Origin: Lineus longissimus
Lineage: Eukaryota; Nemertea; Pilidiophora; Heteronemertea; Lineidae
Assembly: GCF_910592395.1 (NCBI RefSeq)
Contig: NC_088320.1
Location: 13,822,501 to 13,886,500, forward strand
DNA: 64,000 bases
Direction: 5' to 3'
Shown here: one piece after another, positions 1-12,300 of the stretch
Position numbering within the stretch: position 1 is the first letter of the stretch
How the letters are laid out: every line of letters starts with the position of its first letter
Translations under genes and position numbers: made by a program
The notes under the pieces: generated by a model
What the model saw: only the letters and a program-made list of their open reading frames with translations
The model's database searches: none
Told to the model about the DNA's origin: nothing

Positions 1-345
1 TCGATTTCAAGGTTTTACTCATGGTGTTCAAAGCCAAAAACAACATGGCTCCATCATATATCTCGGACATCCTGCCATCGTATGTCCCAGGGCGATCCCT
101 GAGATCGGATAACCAAGAGTTGTTGGTGACTCCCAGGTATCGCCTTGAGACATTTGGTGGCAGAAGCTTTACAGTTTATGCCAGCAAATTATGGAACTCG
201 CTGGACACTAACACCCGCAACAGCTCCACCGTCAGCGAGTTCAAAAGAAGATTAAAAACCAAACTATTTGAACAGTGTTTTTGTTAAGCGCAGCTGAGCA
301 ATTTTTCTAATTGGATTTTGCGCTATATAAATGCTATTTGTATGT
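1..345 (+). mobile_element. 3' end of a non-LTR retrotransposon (reverse transcriptase C-terminus)
   Basis: From base 21 the open frame reads MVFKAKNNMAPSYISDIL, then LVTPRYRLETFGGRSFTVYA and SKLWNSLDT, the C-terminal tail typical of CR1/L2/Jockey-type reverse transcriptases in invertebrates. After the stop (about 287) comes a GCGCTATATAAATGC tail and a short TGTA microsatellite. The element extends beyond the window to the left. Confidence 0.8.
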
Positions 346-633
346 ATGTATGTAGACGTTTGAACTTTTTCTCGTCTTCCTCATGAAATAAATCATAATG
401 CGATTATACTACTCTTATAGCATTACTATGTTGAAGAAGTTTTTGAGGTTTCTTTGTGAAAGTGGGGTTTTATAAAACCATTTTTACTACATAGATACAT
501 GATCTCTAGGCAGTAGCATATGTATTCTTGTTCAGGTAATCAAAGTCACCAATCTGACAGTGGTTTCAACAAAATTGAGGCAAGATTTGTACCAATATTG
601 AAACACTATATTTTGTGTTTTTGATTGAAAGTT
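346..633. other. No gene seen
   Basis: A+T-rich sequence between two retroelement fragments. No convincing coding potential or repeat structure. Confidence 0.5.
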
Positions 634-1314
634 CATTTTGTGATAGATCCAGAAAAGGTTTTACCTTTAGACGAAGTTTTCAACAACCTAGCCGGTTGCC
701 TTCCTCGATCAGGTCTTCTGCTGAGCAGTTCAGCAGTTACCATTGGCAGCAAAGATAGCAGCACTGCACTGGAAACGTTCTTGCTGTTACTTCTTCTTCT
801 GAGGGCCCCGCCTATAGGGTCCCCCTTATGGATCCTGGGTTTCACGAGGCTGTCAAAGACGCGTGAGTGGTGGTATGTCCTATCGTCTATGTGCATGGAA
901 GCCGAGTTACGCCTAATGGCTAGGGCCTCGCCTAACTGCCGTCGTCTCGGCCTGTTCTCCTTGGCAATGATTTTTGCATCTTGCAAGTTGGGAACATGGT
1001 TCTTGTCCATCATATGATCTGTGATGGCCTGCTTGTGGTGGTCACCTAAAGTAGAAACCCGTGTGGCTCGGGTACTGACTCCCCTACTGTGGGCAGAAAC
1101 GTCTGTTTGGTGCTCGTTTAGTCTAGTTCCGAATTTCCTGGTCGTTTCACCGATGTACGAACTTTTCCAGTGCAGTGCTGCCATCTTTGCTGCCATTGGG
1201 AACTACGGAGTAGTTCAACGACTCAGCTTAAAGCCTTATAATAGGAAGGCAACCAGTGACGTTGTTAAAAACTTCGTCTAAAGGTAAAAACCTTTTTGGA
1301 TCTATCACAAAATG
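634..1314 (-). mobile_element. Penelope-like element fragment: GIY-YIG endonuclease flanked by inverted repeats
   Basis: The - strand frame from 1196 to 633 encodes SSYIGETTRKFGTRLNEHQT, then ITDHMMDKNHVPNLQDAKII and RRRQLGEALAIRRN, the GIY-YIG endonuclease of Penelope-like retroelements. The reverse transcriptase part is missing. The ends, 634-686 and 1259-1314, are inverted copies of each other (CATTTTGTGATAGATCC...), and the endonuclease C-terminus is encoded inside the left arm. Open frames on the + strand here are shadows. Confidence 0.8.
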
Positions 1315-1905
1315 ATTTTTTAATCACCAGATCACGTATTATCAGAGATCCGATGAAGCTGTTTAGTTATCTATATTTTGTAGATTACTGCAATGAGAGT
1401 GCTTACAACTTAATACAACTTTACAAGTCCTCTTTTATTGAAAGATGAGACATTTCACTGCAAAAAACTGATCACATATTGATCTTGTCACATACCTAAT
1501 AATCAGTCGGTCAAAGTTCTAACAATATTTGCCCAAACATAAAGCGTCCTAAGAACAGAATAACTTTTGTAATATTTGTAAAATTTCTGTTCATCAACAA
1601 AGTCACTATTTTCGAAAATTACCTCCAAACAAGGAAATATCATGGATGATCCATGCTTCCAGTCACTCAGTTAGTAGTCCTATAGCTACACAAACAATGC
1701 TATTTGTTTATTGTCGCATGTAAAGTTACAGCCGACCCCATGGGCTTATGAGACATTTTACATCGTATGATAATGAGATTGGCCACGACTTTGGAGAACT
1801 ACTTTCGTATTTAGCAATTGTTCGATATTTTCCTTGTTTGGAAGTAATTGGAAGTTTGGTAGTGTTCTATTAAATTTGGCGTGCGTACAGATATGCACAT
1901 CGGAC
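1315..1905. other. No gene seen
   Basis: Unremarkable A+T-rich sequence between the Penelope-like fragment and the palindromic element. Confidence 0.45.
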
Positions 1906-1914
1906 CTTAGTTGA

Positions 1915-2494
1915 GCTGAAAGGGTGGATGTCGTCCTGGGTGCCGACAAATGGTACCCAGGTTCGAGATCGACTGGACAATAAGCACCCTGGGTGCCATT
2001 ACACTAGACAAATAGCACCCAGCTTCTTTTTGCCTGGCTTACGGAATTTAGGGACGAGGACGTTTCTTGCAATCTCGGTTTATCTCGCGCCGTGGTACTT
2101 GTGGCATTAGCAGTGCGCGAAATAAAAATAATAGATAAACAGAAAAAAACGCGTTTAGGCCTAAAGGTCTTTGAAAGCACATTTCGGATGATTTATTCAG
2201 AAAAGGTATATAGGAGGGATATATCCGAAATGTGCTTTCAAAGACCTATAGACCTAAACGCGTTTTTTTCTGTTTATCTGTTCTTTTTATTTCGAGCACT
2301 GCTAATGCCGCAAGTACCACGGCGCGAGATAAAACGAGATTGCAAGAAACGTCGTCCCTAAGATCCGTAAGCCAGGCAAAAAGAAGCTGGGTGCTGTTTG
2401 TCTAGTGTAATGGTACCCAGTGTGCTTATTGTCCAGTCGATCTCGAACCTGGGTACCATTTGTCGGCACCCAGGACGACATCCACCCTTTCAGC
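1915..2494. mobile_element. 580-bp palindromic (foldback) transposon with 9-bp target duplication
   Basis: Two arms of about 275 bp are nearly exact reverse complements around a centre near 2205. The ends are GCTGAAAGGG and CCCTTTCAGC. CTTAGTTGA flanks both sides (1906-1914 and 2495-2503). No coding capacity. A 9-bp duplication with long inverted arms points to a Mutator-like non-autonomous element (inference). Confidence 0.85.
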
Positions 2495-2503
2495 CTTAGT
2501 TGA

Positions 2504-3160
2504 TTGTACGCTACACCATGTTTACACTCGCAAAGGAAATGCGCTTCCGTTTCGACTGCTGTTTATATCAAGCAGGGTATAGATACTAGTAATCAATCTT
2601 GTATTGTTTAGAGTAGAATGAGGCTTGTTTATACACCTCTGGTTATGTAATAATCACACAAAGCAGCAGTGACCCATATCATCAACTCAAAGGATGTGTT
2701 GAACCCTCCTGCTCGCTGTTCAATTAAAATGCATCTAGAGTGTAGCCATTCCAATCAGGCTTCGAAAGTTATATTATATAATAGGGAGGGCGGCGGATTT
2801 ATGGAACAGCTATTGTTTGGGTTTTAGGGATTAGGTTCACGCTTCGGTCTGAAACTATTGACTACTTGAGAGAAGACGAAGCAAAATTTGAATTGGGATC
2901 AAGGGCTGTAGAAACCTAATGTTCTTGATCTATTGTTTAGGGAGCTGGTAAGGTCCTTGCGGGTTGACGCCTACATCTGGTTCTCTCTCAACTAGTGGAA
3001 CCCCTCCGATTGGTTTTAAGATGCCCATCGATCTGCACCTCAGGAAAGTGACATATTGTTCACAAGTTCATTCGTACTACAGAGAGGTGGCAACGACTAA
3101 AACTGTCATTGTTGAGATAATAAGTTCGGTTTCTCTACTTCTTTCTGGTTTTTTTTCCAG
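2504..3160. other. No gene seen (intron sequence 5' of the first visible WSC exon)
   Basis: I searched for the first half of WSC domain 1 (a GCY or GCF motif after an acceptor) and did not find it. Confidence 0.45.
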
Positions 3161-3339
3161 GAATCAATGCGCATGCGGTGATGCGCTGAAAGATGCACGG
3201 CTTCTGTCGGAAACGTTATGCTCCATAAAATGTACGGACTTTCCATCACACTTCTGCGGAGGGAAGACGACAAGTACTCGGGATACTTACATCTACTCAG
3301 TCTATCATAGCGCTTTCTCTGGCGTCCCCTTTAAGAAAA
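3161..3339 (+). CDS. Exon: second half of WSC domain 1
   Basis: The acceptor follows a long T run ending in CAG at 3160 and the donor is GTAAG at 3340. The exon enters in phase 2 and leaves in phase 1. The translation carries QCACG, LCSIKC and FCGG followed by YIYSVYHS, which is the C-terminal half of a WSC domain with five of its eight cysteines. The matching first-half exon was not found in bases 1-3160 and probably lies upstream of the window. Confidence 0.85.
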
Positions 3340-6300
3340 GTAAGATTATACTTGAAGCTGACATGTATACATAAAAACCAAAGGGAGACAAGACCACTAA
3401 TGAATATTCATAGGTTGGAGGGTCCAGGCCTATCTATTAGACGAGTGCATGTTTTTTACTCTCAAGTACATATTTGGAGAGGTATTGAAAAATATTTGTT
3501 GTGGCAAGTCTACAGATATAAAGAAATTATTTGATGAAAAAATTAATTTCGAATTTTGCTAATTTGGTAATAGGGGGCGTGTTTTGAGTTTTTTCTGCCA
3601 GTTGGCTGAAAAGAGTGGAAATATCAAAGTCTGTCTAATTTGTCGATTAAAAAAAAATTTCCGTGGTCAATCACCATTTTATTTTTCACCATTTACTTGC
3701 CCGACTGTCCGGAATAACATAATCTAAATTTCAGATTCACAACACCACGCGTTCTTTGATGTGTCGCGGTCAAACATTGACAATTTAACTGCTAAAAGGC
3801 TTAAAAAATCAATTGTGGTCTTGTCTCTATTTACACTACATTTTGGGTCAATATAGTGAAAAATTTGAATGTGCTCAAATCACTCTAATTCATTTAGAAT
3901 ATTGTATTGCTGATGATTTAAGGTCAAAACAAGCTAAAATAATGAGAAAAAAACTTAATTTGACCCAAATAAGAGTCAACCTAACCCCGGTCTAAGTTCG
4001 GTTTCATTTTTACAAGTCTTGTTGTGTTGCCATTCATTTTGTAATTTCTTTGAAACTTCTTAGGCCTTGATTCTGAAAGTTGTTCCCTAAGCAGCAAAGA
4101 TATTCCTAAATCACATCCTAAAGTTTCAGCTCCATAGCTTGCTTATTCTGGCCAGGGCAGGTCTTTGAATTTGGTGCTGTTGGGTGCAAAATCATGACTT
4201 TTTGTCGATTTTGTCCTCTTTCGTCGCTTTGGCACAGTTGTACCACTCTTTGAAATGTCTCTCATTTCTCCAAAAATGTCCAGATATGACTTTCCTTTGT
4301 TGGAGAGTTGTGGGATGTCATGTACATTAGTTTGAAAAAAATCTCAAAATGTTAACCCCTGAAATGTACCTTCATTGAGACAAGACCACTAATGAATATT
4401 CATAGGTTGGAGGGTCCAGGCCTATCTATTAGACGAGTGCATGTTTTTTACTCTCAAGTACATATTTGGAGAGGTATTGAAAAAATATTTGTTGTGGCAA
4501 GTCTACAGATATAAAGAAATTATTTGATGAAAAAATTAATTTCGAATTTTGCTAATTTGGTAATAGGGGGTGTGTTTTGAGTTTTTTCTGCCAGTTGGCT
4601 GAAAAGAGTGGAAATATCAAAGTCTGTCCAATTTGTCGATTAAAAAAAAATTTCCGTGGTCAATCACCATTTTATTTTTCACCATTTACTTGCCCGACTG
4701 TCCGGAATAACATAATCTAAATTTCAGATTCACAACACCACGCGTTCTTTGATGCGTCGCGGTCAAACATTGACAATTTAACTGCTAAAAGGCTTAAAAA
4801 ATCAATTGTGGTCTTGTCTCAAGGGGCCAGGTTTCAGCAAATGAAAATATCACCCTCGTATTACGTTTCCTTTGTGTTTGGCCCCGTCACCGATCGCATT
4901 TTTCACATCCTGACCCTATGTATTGACATTGCTCAGCTTTCAGACAACGCGCGTCAATACCTTGACGAAGGATACACCTTGAATATGTATGCGATCTATT
5001 TCAAACTGAAGTTGATCTGCTATTACTCACTCATAAACGGCATCGCTGTACACATAACGGTAGCAAGTTAGCGTGATGCCACTTACACTCTCATTTGTGG
5101 TTCGTTCTGAACCCAGCTGTTTTAGAATCGATAACATATTAAGACGATCTTGATTGATTATTGTTGTGCAAAATGTTCCGAGTATCCCTTACGCGTGTGC
5201 AGGGAGATGCATTTGGCTGTTGCCAGTTGCCAAATGAAGTTGCCAACCCACCTCCGATGTGTCCTGATATTAGTAAAGCAACCGGCGCCAGAAAACACGC
5301 ACGCTCGTCCACCATTTTTTAACGCCGTTTGAAACTAAGCTGACGGTCGTACAAAACATGGCGGCCGGGCGTTTTTGTGTTTTAACTCTGCTGATTGGGG
5401 TTATATGCATGCATGATCAGCTTTAAAACACATTTATGAATTAGAGTGCTCGATATGCGGACCTTCATGTTACCAGGCGGTTCACGTTATTCGCGTTGTT
5501 TGTTCGTTGAATGAAGACTACTGATGAAAAGATTGACACATGTTCACAACAGCATTTTTGATCTGTCGTTGTGTTCTGCTGTACCTTTTGCTAGGAATAG
5601 CACAAGTTGTCACGCTGGGGCAGAAAACAATTCAAGAATAATTTTAGAATAACTTGAACTCCGTGAGTTTCTAGCAATTTATAGAGCCATTTACGTTTTC
5701 TAAGCAAGTCAAGCACTTTTATTTCAGTAATCAATAAATCAAGCGTTTATTTAACGGTGTTAATTTGGATTTAGTAGTAAAGGTTAGTTTAACTTAAAAT
5801 ATCATTGGCAGCATTGAACTAAGTTCAGTTTAACTAAAAGCACTTTTATTTCAGTAATCAATAAATCAAGCGTTTATTTAACGGTGTTAATTTGGATTTA
5901 GTAGTAAAGGTTAGTTTAACTTAAAATATCATTGGCAGCATTGAACTAAGTTCAGTTTAACTAAAAGTAATGGAAGTGACTACTTGGCAAGCCCGGTGTA
6001 ACATCTGTGGTTGTTCCCCATGTGTCAGTGTTTCCAAACAATAGGCAGCTAGAGAGACCACGACTTTTCAATAGGGGGATACACAGAAAAACTTGTCAAT
6101 CTATTTTTGAGCGTTCCCAAACAACGAGGGGAAACACTCAAAAACAGAAACACTCAAAAACATTACACCGGCTTTACAAAACAGCGACTTTTTCTTGTCC
6201 TGAATGGAGAGCTGAACTCATTAATATTAAAGTAAAGTTTCCAGCTCGCCAAACAGGGTAGATTTTTTACCTGTTTGGTAAGCCCGGTTGGCCGAACAGG

Positions 6301-9300
6301 GTGGCTTTTTAGTGCAAGCGGCTCTCCAAACAGGACAAAAAAAGATGCCTGTTCGGCGAGCGGCTTGCCAAATAGACCCGGCCAAAAATGTTATCGATTC
6401 AACTTGAATAGGGCAATGGTAACCGCATCGGATAGTGTTTTTGCAGACAGTAACTTAGTTTTGCGACGAAAGGAATAGATACATCGTCATTGTTCGCCAA
6501 ATCTCAGCAGTAAACTGTATTCGATTAATATAAAAAGTTTACAAAAGAAGTCAAAAGTTGAGTTATGATTTTTTTATGATTTCAGTTGATGATATTGCAC
6601 CTAAGGCCCCAAGAGTCAACGACACAGCTTATTACATCAAACAGATGCTGAAGACAAAAACAAGTGAGCACTATATTATTTTGATTCTATTGAATCATGC
6701 CATCAGCTATCCTATTTATCTCAGGTCATCCCTATGTTTCCCGGGTCCTATATCATTCAGATTATTACTTTCCCTATAATAAATACCACATTTTAAGGGT
6801 TTTTAAAGATCTGCAATGTTAAAATACAGGGATAGTGTTGCGCTTTGGTAACATACAGATGCTATTCTGTTTCAGGTTTTAGTCGGGGTCAGTGCTAGGA
6901 TGACATCCCTTTTTTAGTAATAATTCTGACATTCACTGGGTTGCTATAGCCTGTTTTTCTGCCATTTACAAAATAATAGTCACTGTCACATACCCTGCAG
7001 ATTAACTAACTACATTGTTATTACAGAGGAGTATCTTGGCTGCTATAAGAAGATGGCGGGCACAGTCGAAACCAGCCGAAAAGAGTTCTCCGCTGAATCG
7101 TGTCGCTACTCTTGCCGGCTGGCAGGAAAGCCGTATTCAGGATCTTATGAGGGGTATGTTAGAAGTCAAACCGTCAATTTGTATTGAGACTATCACCGAG
7201 AAGGTTTGATAGTCCTACTAGGATGATGCATGTGTATGCAGTCAGTGTGTTGTGATTTTTTAATCTTGACTCTATTAAGCCGTCAGCGTGATGGCGTGCA
7301 CGCAAGTTGTCTTTGATCCCTTTGACTCCTTAGAAGGAGCTTAAAGGAATGGCCGGTTCACCGCACTATGCTTGTTCTTCTTCTGGTTCAGCACTACATT
7401 ATTTTTCTGAGCGTGTTTTATGCTTTTCCAATTTTGTTCAAGCTCTTATCAGATAGTAGAAAAACGCGTGATTCGTTATTTTTATTACGCGCAAGTCCTG
7501 ACGTGAAAGGCATTTCCTGCCACGTGAGTGCACGCCGATATCCAGAGTCCACGTCACCCCGCTACTACGACGCAACGCCATTTCCATTATCGTCGCAATA
7601 GCGGGGTTCAATCAAGCGCCATCAGCGTGACGTCGGAAAAATCGATATCTACACCAGCAAGTCGTTACTGAGTAGATCCATGGCTCCATAAGCGCCTAAA
7701 TACTAATGCATCGTTGGACATGGAAATGATCGATGCATGGAGAGCTAACTCGGGTCAAATGGGAGTCAACATCGGAAAATCTTGATATTTCAGTCAGATT
7801 TTAATTTTTTCCTATTTTTGTGCAATTTGTTGATGGAAACAATACTTATGTAAAATAGGAGGTGACTGCGCAGCCGACAGCCGGGTAATATTGTCCTTAA
7901 TACCAATGGTCCTTGAAACAATTTCGGATTGCATTCATTTCAGAGGAAAGTGTGTCTGCGGAACCTCTATCGACGCATCAAATAAGCTTTCGGATGACAA
8001 GTGCTTCACTCGATGCAAGATGAACGAACCTGATATGTGTGGTGGACCGGCCTCCGTGGTGTCTGTATATCAATCAAAACTCGACTGTAAGTTGTTGCAC
8101 ACCGAGTCGACATTTATGGTTATTTTCTTGGCTCTGGATTCGACATTTCACCCAGGTCTTCGTGTTGGCCATATTTAATTGAGTATCGATTATAAAAGAT
8201 AATGAGTCAAAATAAGACGCGACTCATTTTTCACATTGACACGACATGTATGACAAAAAAATGAAAATTGATATTTATAATTTGTAATTGAACATTTCCA
8301 ATTAAAAAAATACGTCCTTAATATAGATTTTAACATTGCCGTTGTCTAGACGGATATATTTAATCAAGTTTCAGCAAAATACCATGCATGATATAAACTG
8401 CACTGTAGCATGGTAAAATAACTAAATATTTAGTTCCTTGGAACACAAATGATCACGATTTATTTACAAGTAGAACAGATGCTATAGCTATTTATTCCTG
8501 CCAAAGCTGAATTCTCAAATCTCAACTCCGTTTTAACGAGGACAAGACTTAATTCGAAGAAGAAGATGATAAGACAAAACCTAATATACATGGACATGCC
8601 ATAGATTCACCGATCTAAGACGGCTTGAAGCTGAATATTATGCACATGGTCGTTTGACACCATTCAACATGTTCAATTTGATGTGTTGACGACACCAGTT
8701 TGTCCGACGATCATATTCATAACGTGGTGTTCCCCAGCTTGGTATTTGCTTCAATTTTGTAGTTATCAATCAATCAATCGCGATCTAAGATCGATGAGAC
8801 GTCAGTTTCCAATTGGAATATCAGAACACGGAGAGAGTGCATCCGAAATCAATCAGCTAGACATTTTGGTCATAACGTATTTACTTAGTCTATATCATTA
8901 TTACAAAACCTTGAAAATCCAGCAATAGCGAGTTTCCGAAAATCTCATGAATTACGAATTACGAATTGTTATTTATCCGACAAAGAGACCACAAGAGCAT
9001 TGGTGTCTATAAGCTGATTAACGTCTGTTAGCCTTGGAAGGGTCACTCGGGATCCAAAGTTATTTCACCAATACACTGTAATTTCTTAGATCCAGCGTGT
9101 GAATTCGTGGTAAGACTACGAAGAAGACTAGTTTGTCGCATCGTCCGTTTTTCAATAAGACCGCAACTGGACGAAAGCATTAACTCCTAACACATCATAA
9201 CACCAGAAACAGCTGACAGCAAAATAGAACGCGGGTTGTATTTAAAACTAACGTACATGTAATTCGTAATTCATATTCATGAGATTTGCGGAAACTCGGT

Positions 9301-12300
9301 ATTAATGACTTCGAGAAGATCTTCAATTATTCTGTGTTTGGTATCTTTAAATGAACATTTCAGCCCAATACGTCGGATGCTTCCAGCAGGCAATATACAT
9401 TGAAGACAGAGTGTTCATGACAGGCGTGCACTTCATTACACAAATTTCTGAATGTAGACAATTCTGCCGGCTCAGAGGATGGAGATTTGCTGCGCTTTTT
9501 GGTAACTTGGGGTACGTACACTAGATATCACACCAGGGCCTGGTGGGTCACTATAAGTTACTCACAGAGTCACACACTTGACGCTAAGTTCAACATACAG
9601 GTGAATTGGGCTTAACGAAAAGAACCATCGCCAATTTAAAGTTAACGCAAAGTTTGAGGTATAACTTTGTGTAAGCAACCATATCAAGAACATTTTCTTT
9701 TCAACAAATTTGTCTTCAGGCTTATCAGTCCTTTAACTTTAACCTTATCTGTCATGTGAATGGACAAGTTCGAATCGTGCCAAAGTAGCTATTTTCGTCC
9801 AGTGATTGAATATAATCAGTAGGCCACTTTATAATCTTGCCCGCGTCGCTTTGGACGGTAAAACCGCGAACAATCAAGAGTTGGTCCTGCAGAGTTTAGT
9901 TTTCAGTGATCTCTTGTGTTCGCGGCAGAAAGGATTTTCCAATTTTGAAATCTGTTTTGTATGCATGGTGTACATTGTCATAGCTAATAGGGCATTAGGT
10001 TAAGACATTTTCTGCTGTGTGCCTATTTTCTTTTTTTTTAATTCTCGACCAATTTGGTTAAACTCTTCTGGTATTAACGTTTCTATTGATATTCAACCTC
10101 TTCTTAACAATCATATTTTATCCTCAGCAGCGTTTATCTTGCGATATGCTGTTGAAAAGAGGGCATTTTCACAGGTTTCTTTCATCCTTCCCTGATAAAT
10201 AATTGGTTATAAAAAATGCATATATCGCCATAGTACTGATAACATTATTCACAACTTGACATTTGAAAACACTAAACGTGGTTCTAACAATCATCCGATC
10301 TTCTTGTTGCAGTAATAAATGCAGGTGTGGCAGCGGCCTGGGTCAGCTGTCGCCTACGCCTAAATGGTGCATCAAGACATGCAAAGGTGATCCCAAAACA
10401 TTTTGTGGCAATGCAGATACCGCGAAGGTCGAGACATATTCCGTCTACTTCGCGAGACTCAATGGAAATATTGAAAAAGGTAAAGCATCTGCATCACACC
10501 AGAGCTAGTGTTTAATGATATTCTTTACTCTTTGGCTTCATGTAATTTTGGCTTCGCGCCACTTTGACATTTTATAGTTAGATAAGTTAAATCAGTAACT
10601 GCTGCTAATGATGTGATATTTGTATCAGTATATCAATGTGCAGGTTGCGCTGGCTGTTCACTACTGTTGACCATACCGGCTGGTTGAACATATTTAGCAG
10701 CCACTGGCCACGCCTCGAACTCACGACCTGCGATCACAAAGTCGGACCCTCTACCGCCATGACCACTCTGCTGCCGCTCTTCCAATGTTATGACGTCAAG
10801 CAAATAATCACAGTTATCTAATACATGTGATACGATGAGTGGTCTGTCAATGAGGAACCGGCGTTAAGATAAATGCCAGTGGCGGCGCCAAAATCGATCG
10901 TACCTTCTGACGCCATGACGTCATTTTCTGGTCTGTTGACGTCGCATGAGGTCAATCACGGGAAACCATTGCGTACATTTTTGCACAGGATTTCAACAAC
11001 AGAAAACGTGCCCAATAACTGGCATCGCGCATATTTTCCGCAAAATTATCTTAAGAAACTGATAGCTAAATAGATTTAAAACAGGAAGATGCAAACGTCG
11101 CCGAAATCGGTCGAAAATAAGCGTGAGAGTTTTGGTATGATCGATTGCAGCGCCACGTGGCGGATAAATCGCGCCGGTTCCTCATTACTCAATGTCGGAT
11201 TTCTGTGTGTCGATATGTTCATGGTTTGTGTTTGCATGTTGACCGATAATCCATATCCAGATTAAAATTCCCAATAAGATTCGTGAATATATATAGATGT
11301 AAAGTCTTCAATGAATCGATTTTTGTACGATTCGATCATTAGGACTGTAGGGGGAGTCTTACAAGAATCGTATCATCGAGATTTGTGACCTAGGTAATGA
11401 CTGTACACCAGATACCCTCGTATTGAAGTGTAAATTAATTCGTCTATTTTGTACTTTTAGAACCATTCGATGCTGATCAATATCAAGGTCGAATCCCATC
11501 CACAGTTTCCTTCTTAGAGAAGTCCATGAACACTGAAGGAAGTATGTGTACATGTATGCCATAAACCGTCAACTATTGTGGGCGTTTATTTTGCGCGCAA
11601 TTTGCGAATAATCATGATTCGCGCCAAAAAAATCGCGAAAAATAAAAATGAAATGTTCGTGAATCTCAAAGAAAAGTGGCACAATGATTTAGTGGTTTAC
11701 AGTACTGGCTCGATATAGGGAGGCATTTCTTATGAAATCCATGTAGATACGTACATGTGTATGTGTGGTGTTTTTTTGTTTGATTTATTTTTATTTTTGA
11801 CAACATTGGTGAAGTTTTCTTCTTCAAAATTGTTTTTTTTATACGATATGGTGGAGGTACATTGGGTTGTCTAGAGTTATTCTTAATATTAAATGTAATT
11901 GTAATGTGACACACGACTAAGGCAAAACTAGTCGATGTGATGATATTCTCATTCAATCACATAAACTACACACACATATATATAAGGAGTACTTTAACAA
12001 AAATTTGTTTGAACTGAGATAACTGAATTTGCCGACCCAGTGTTATAAGATTGCTAAAAAAATTAGAAAGTATTTTATTGCCCTCACAATTTGTTTTCCA
12101 GAGGAATATCTGGGGTGTTTTGATTTCAACGATAACGACAAATCGTTTCTCTATATGCCCAAAACTGAATCAGTGTATGGATGTCGAAAGCATTGCGTGA
12201 TGAGAGGCTTACGATTCGCTGCAAATATGAACGGGTATGTATTATGTTTCACGATGGTTCTAATCTGTTCCCAGTGTTCGCATACCTGATACCATTTGAA

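Noticed and set aside
10640-10768. Functional tRNA gene
   Set aside because: A- and B-box-like blocks are present but the stems do not pair well and an unrelated tail follows. SINE preferred.
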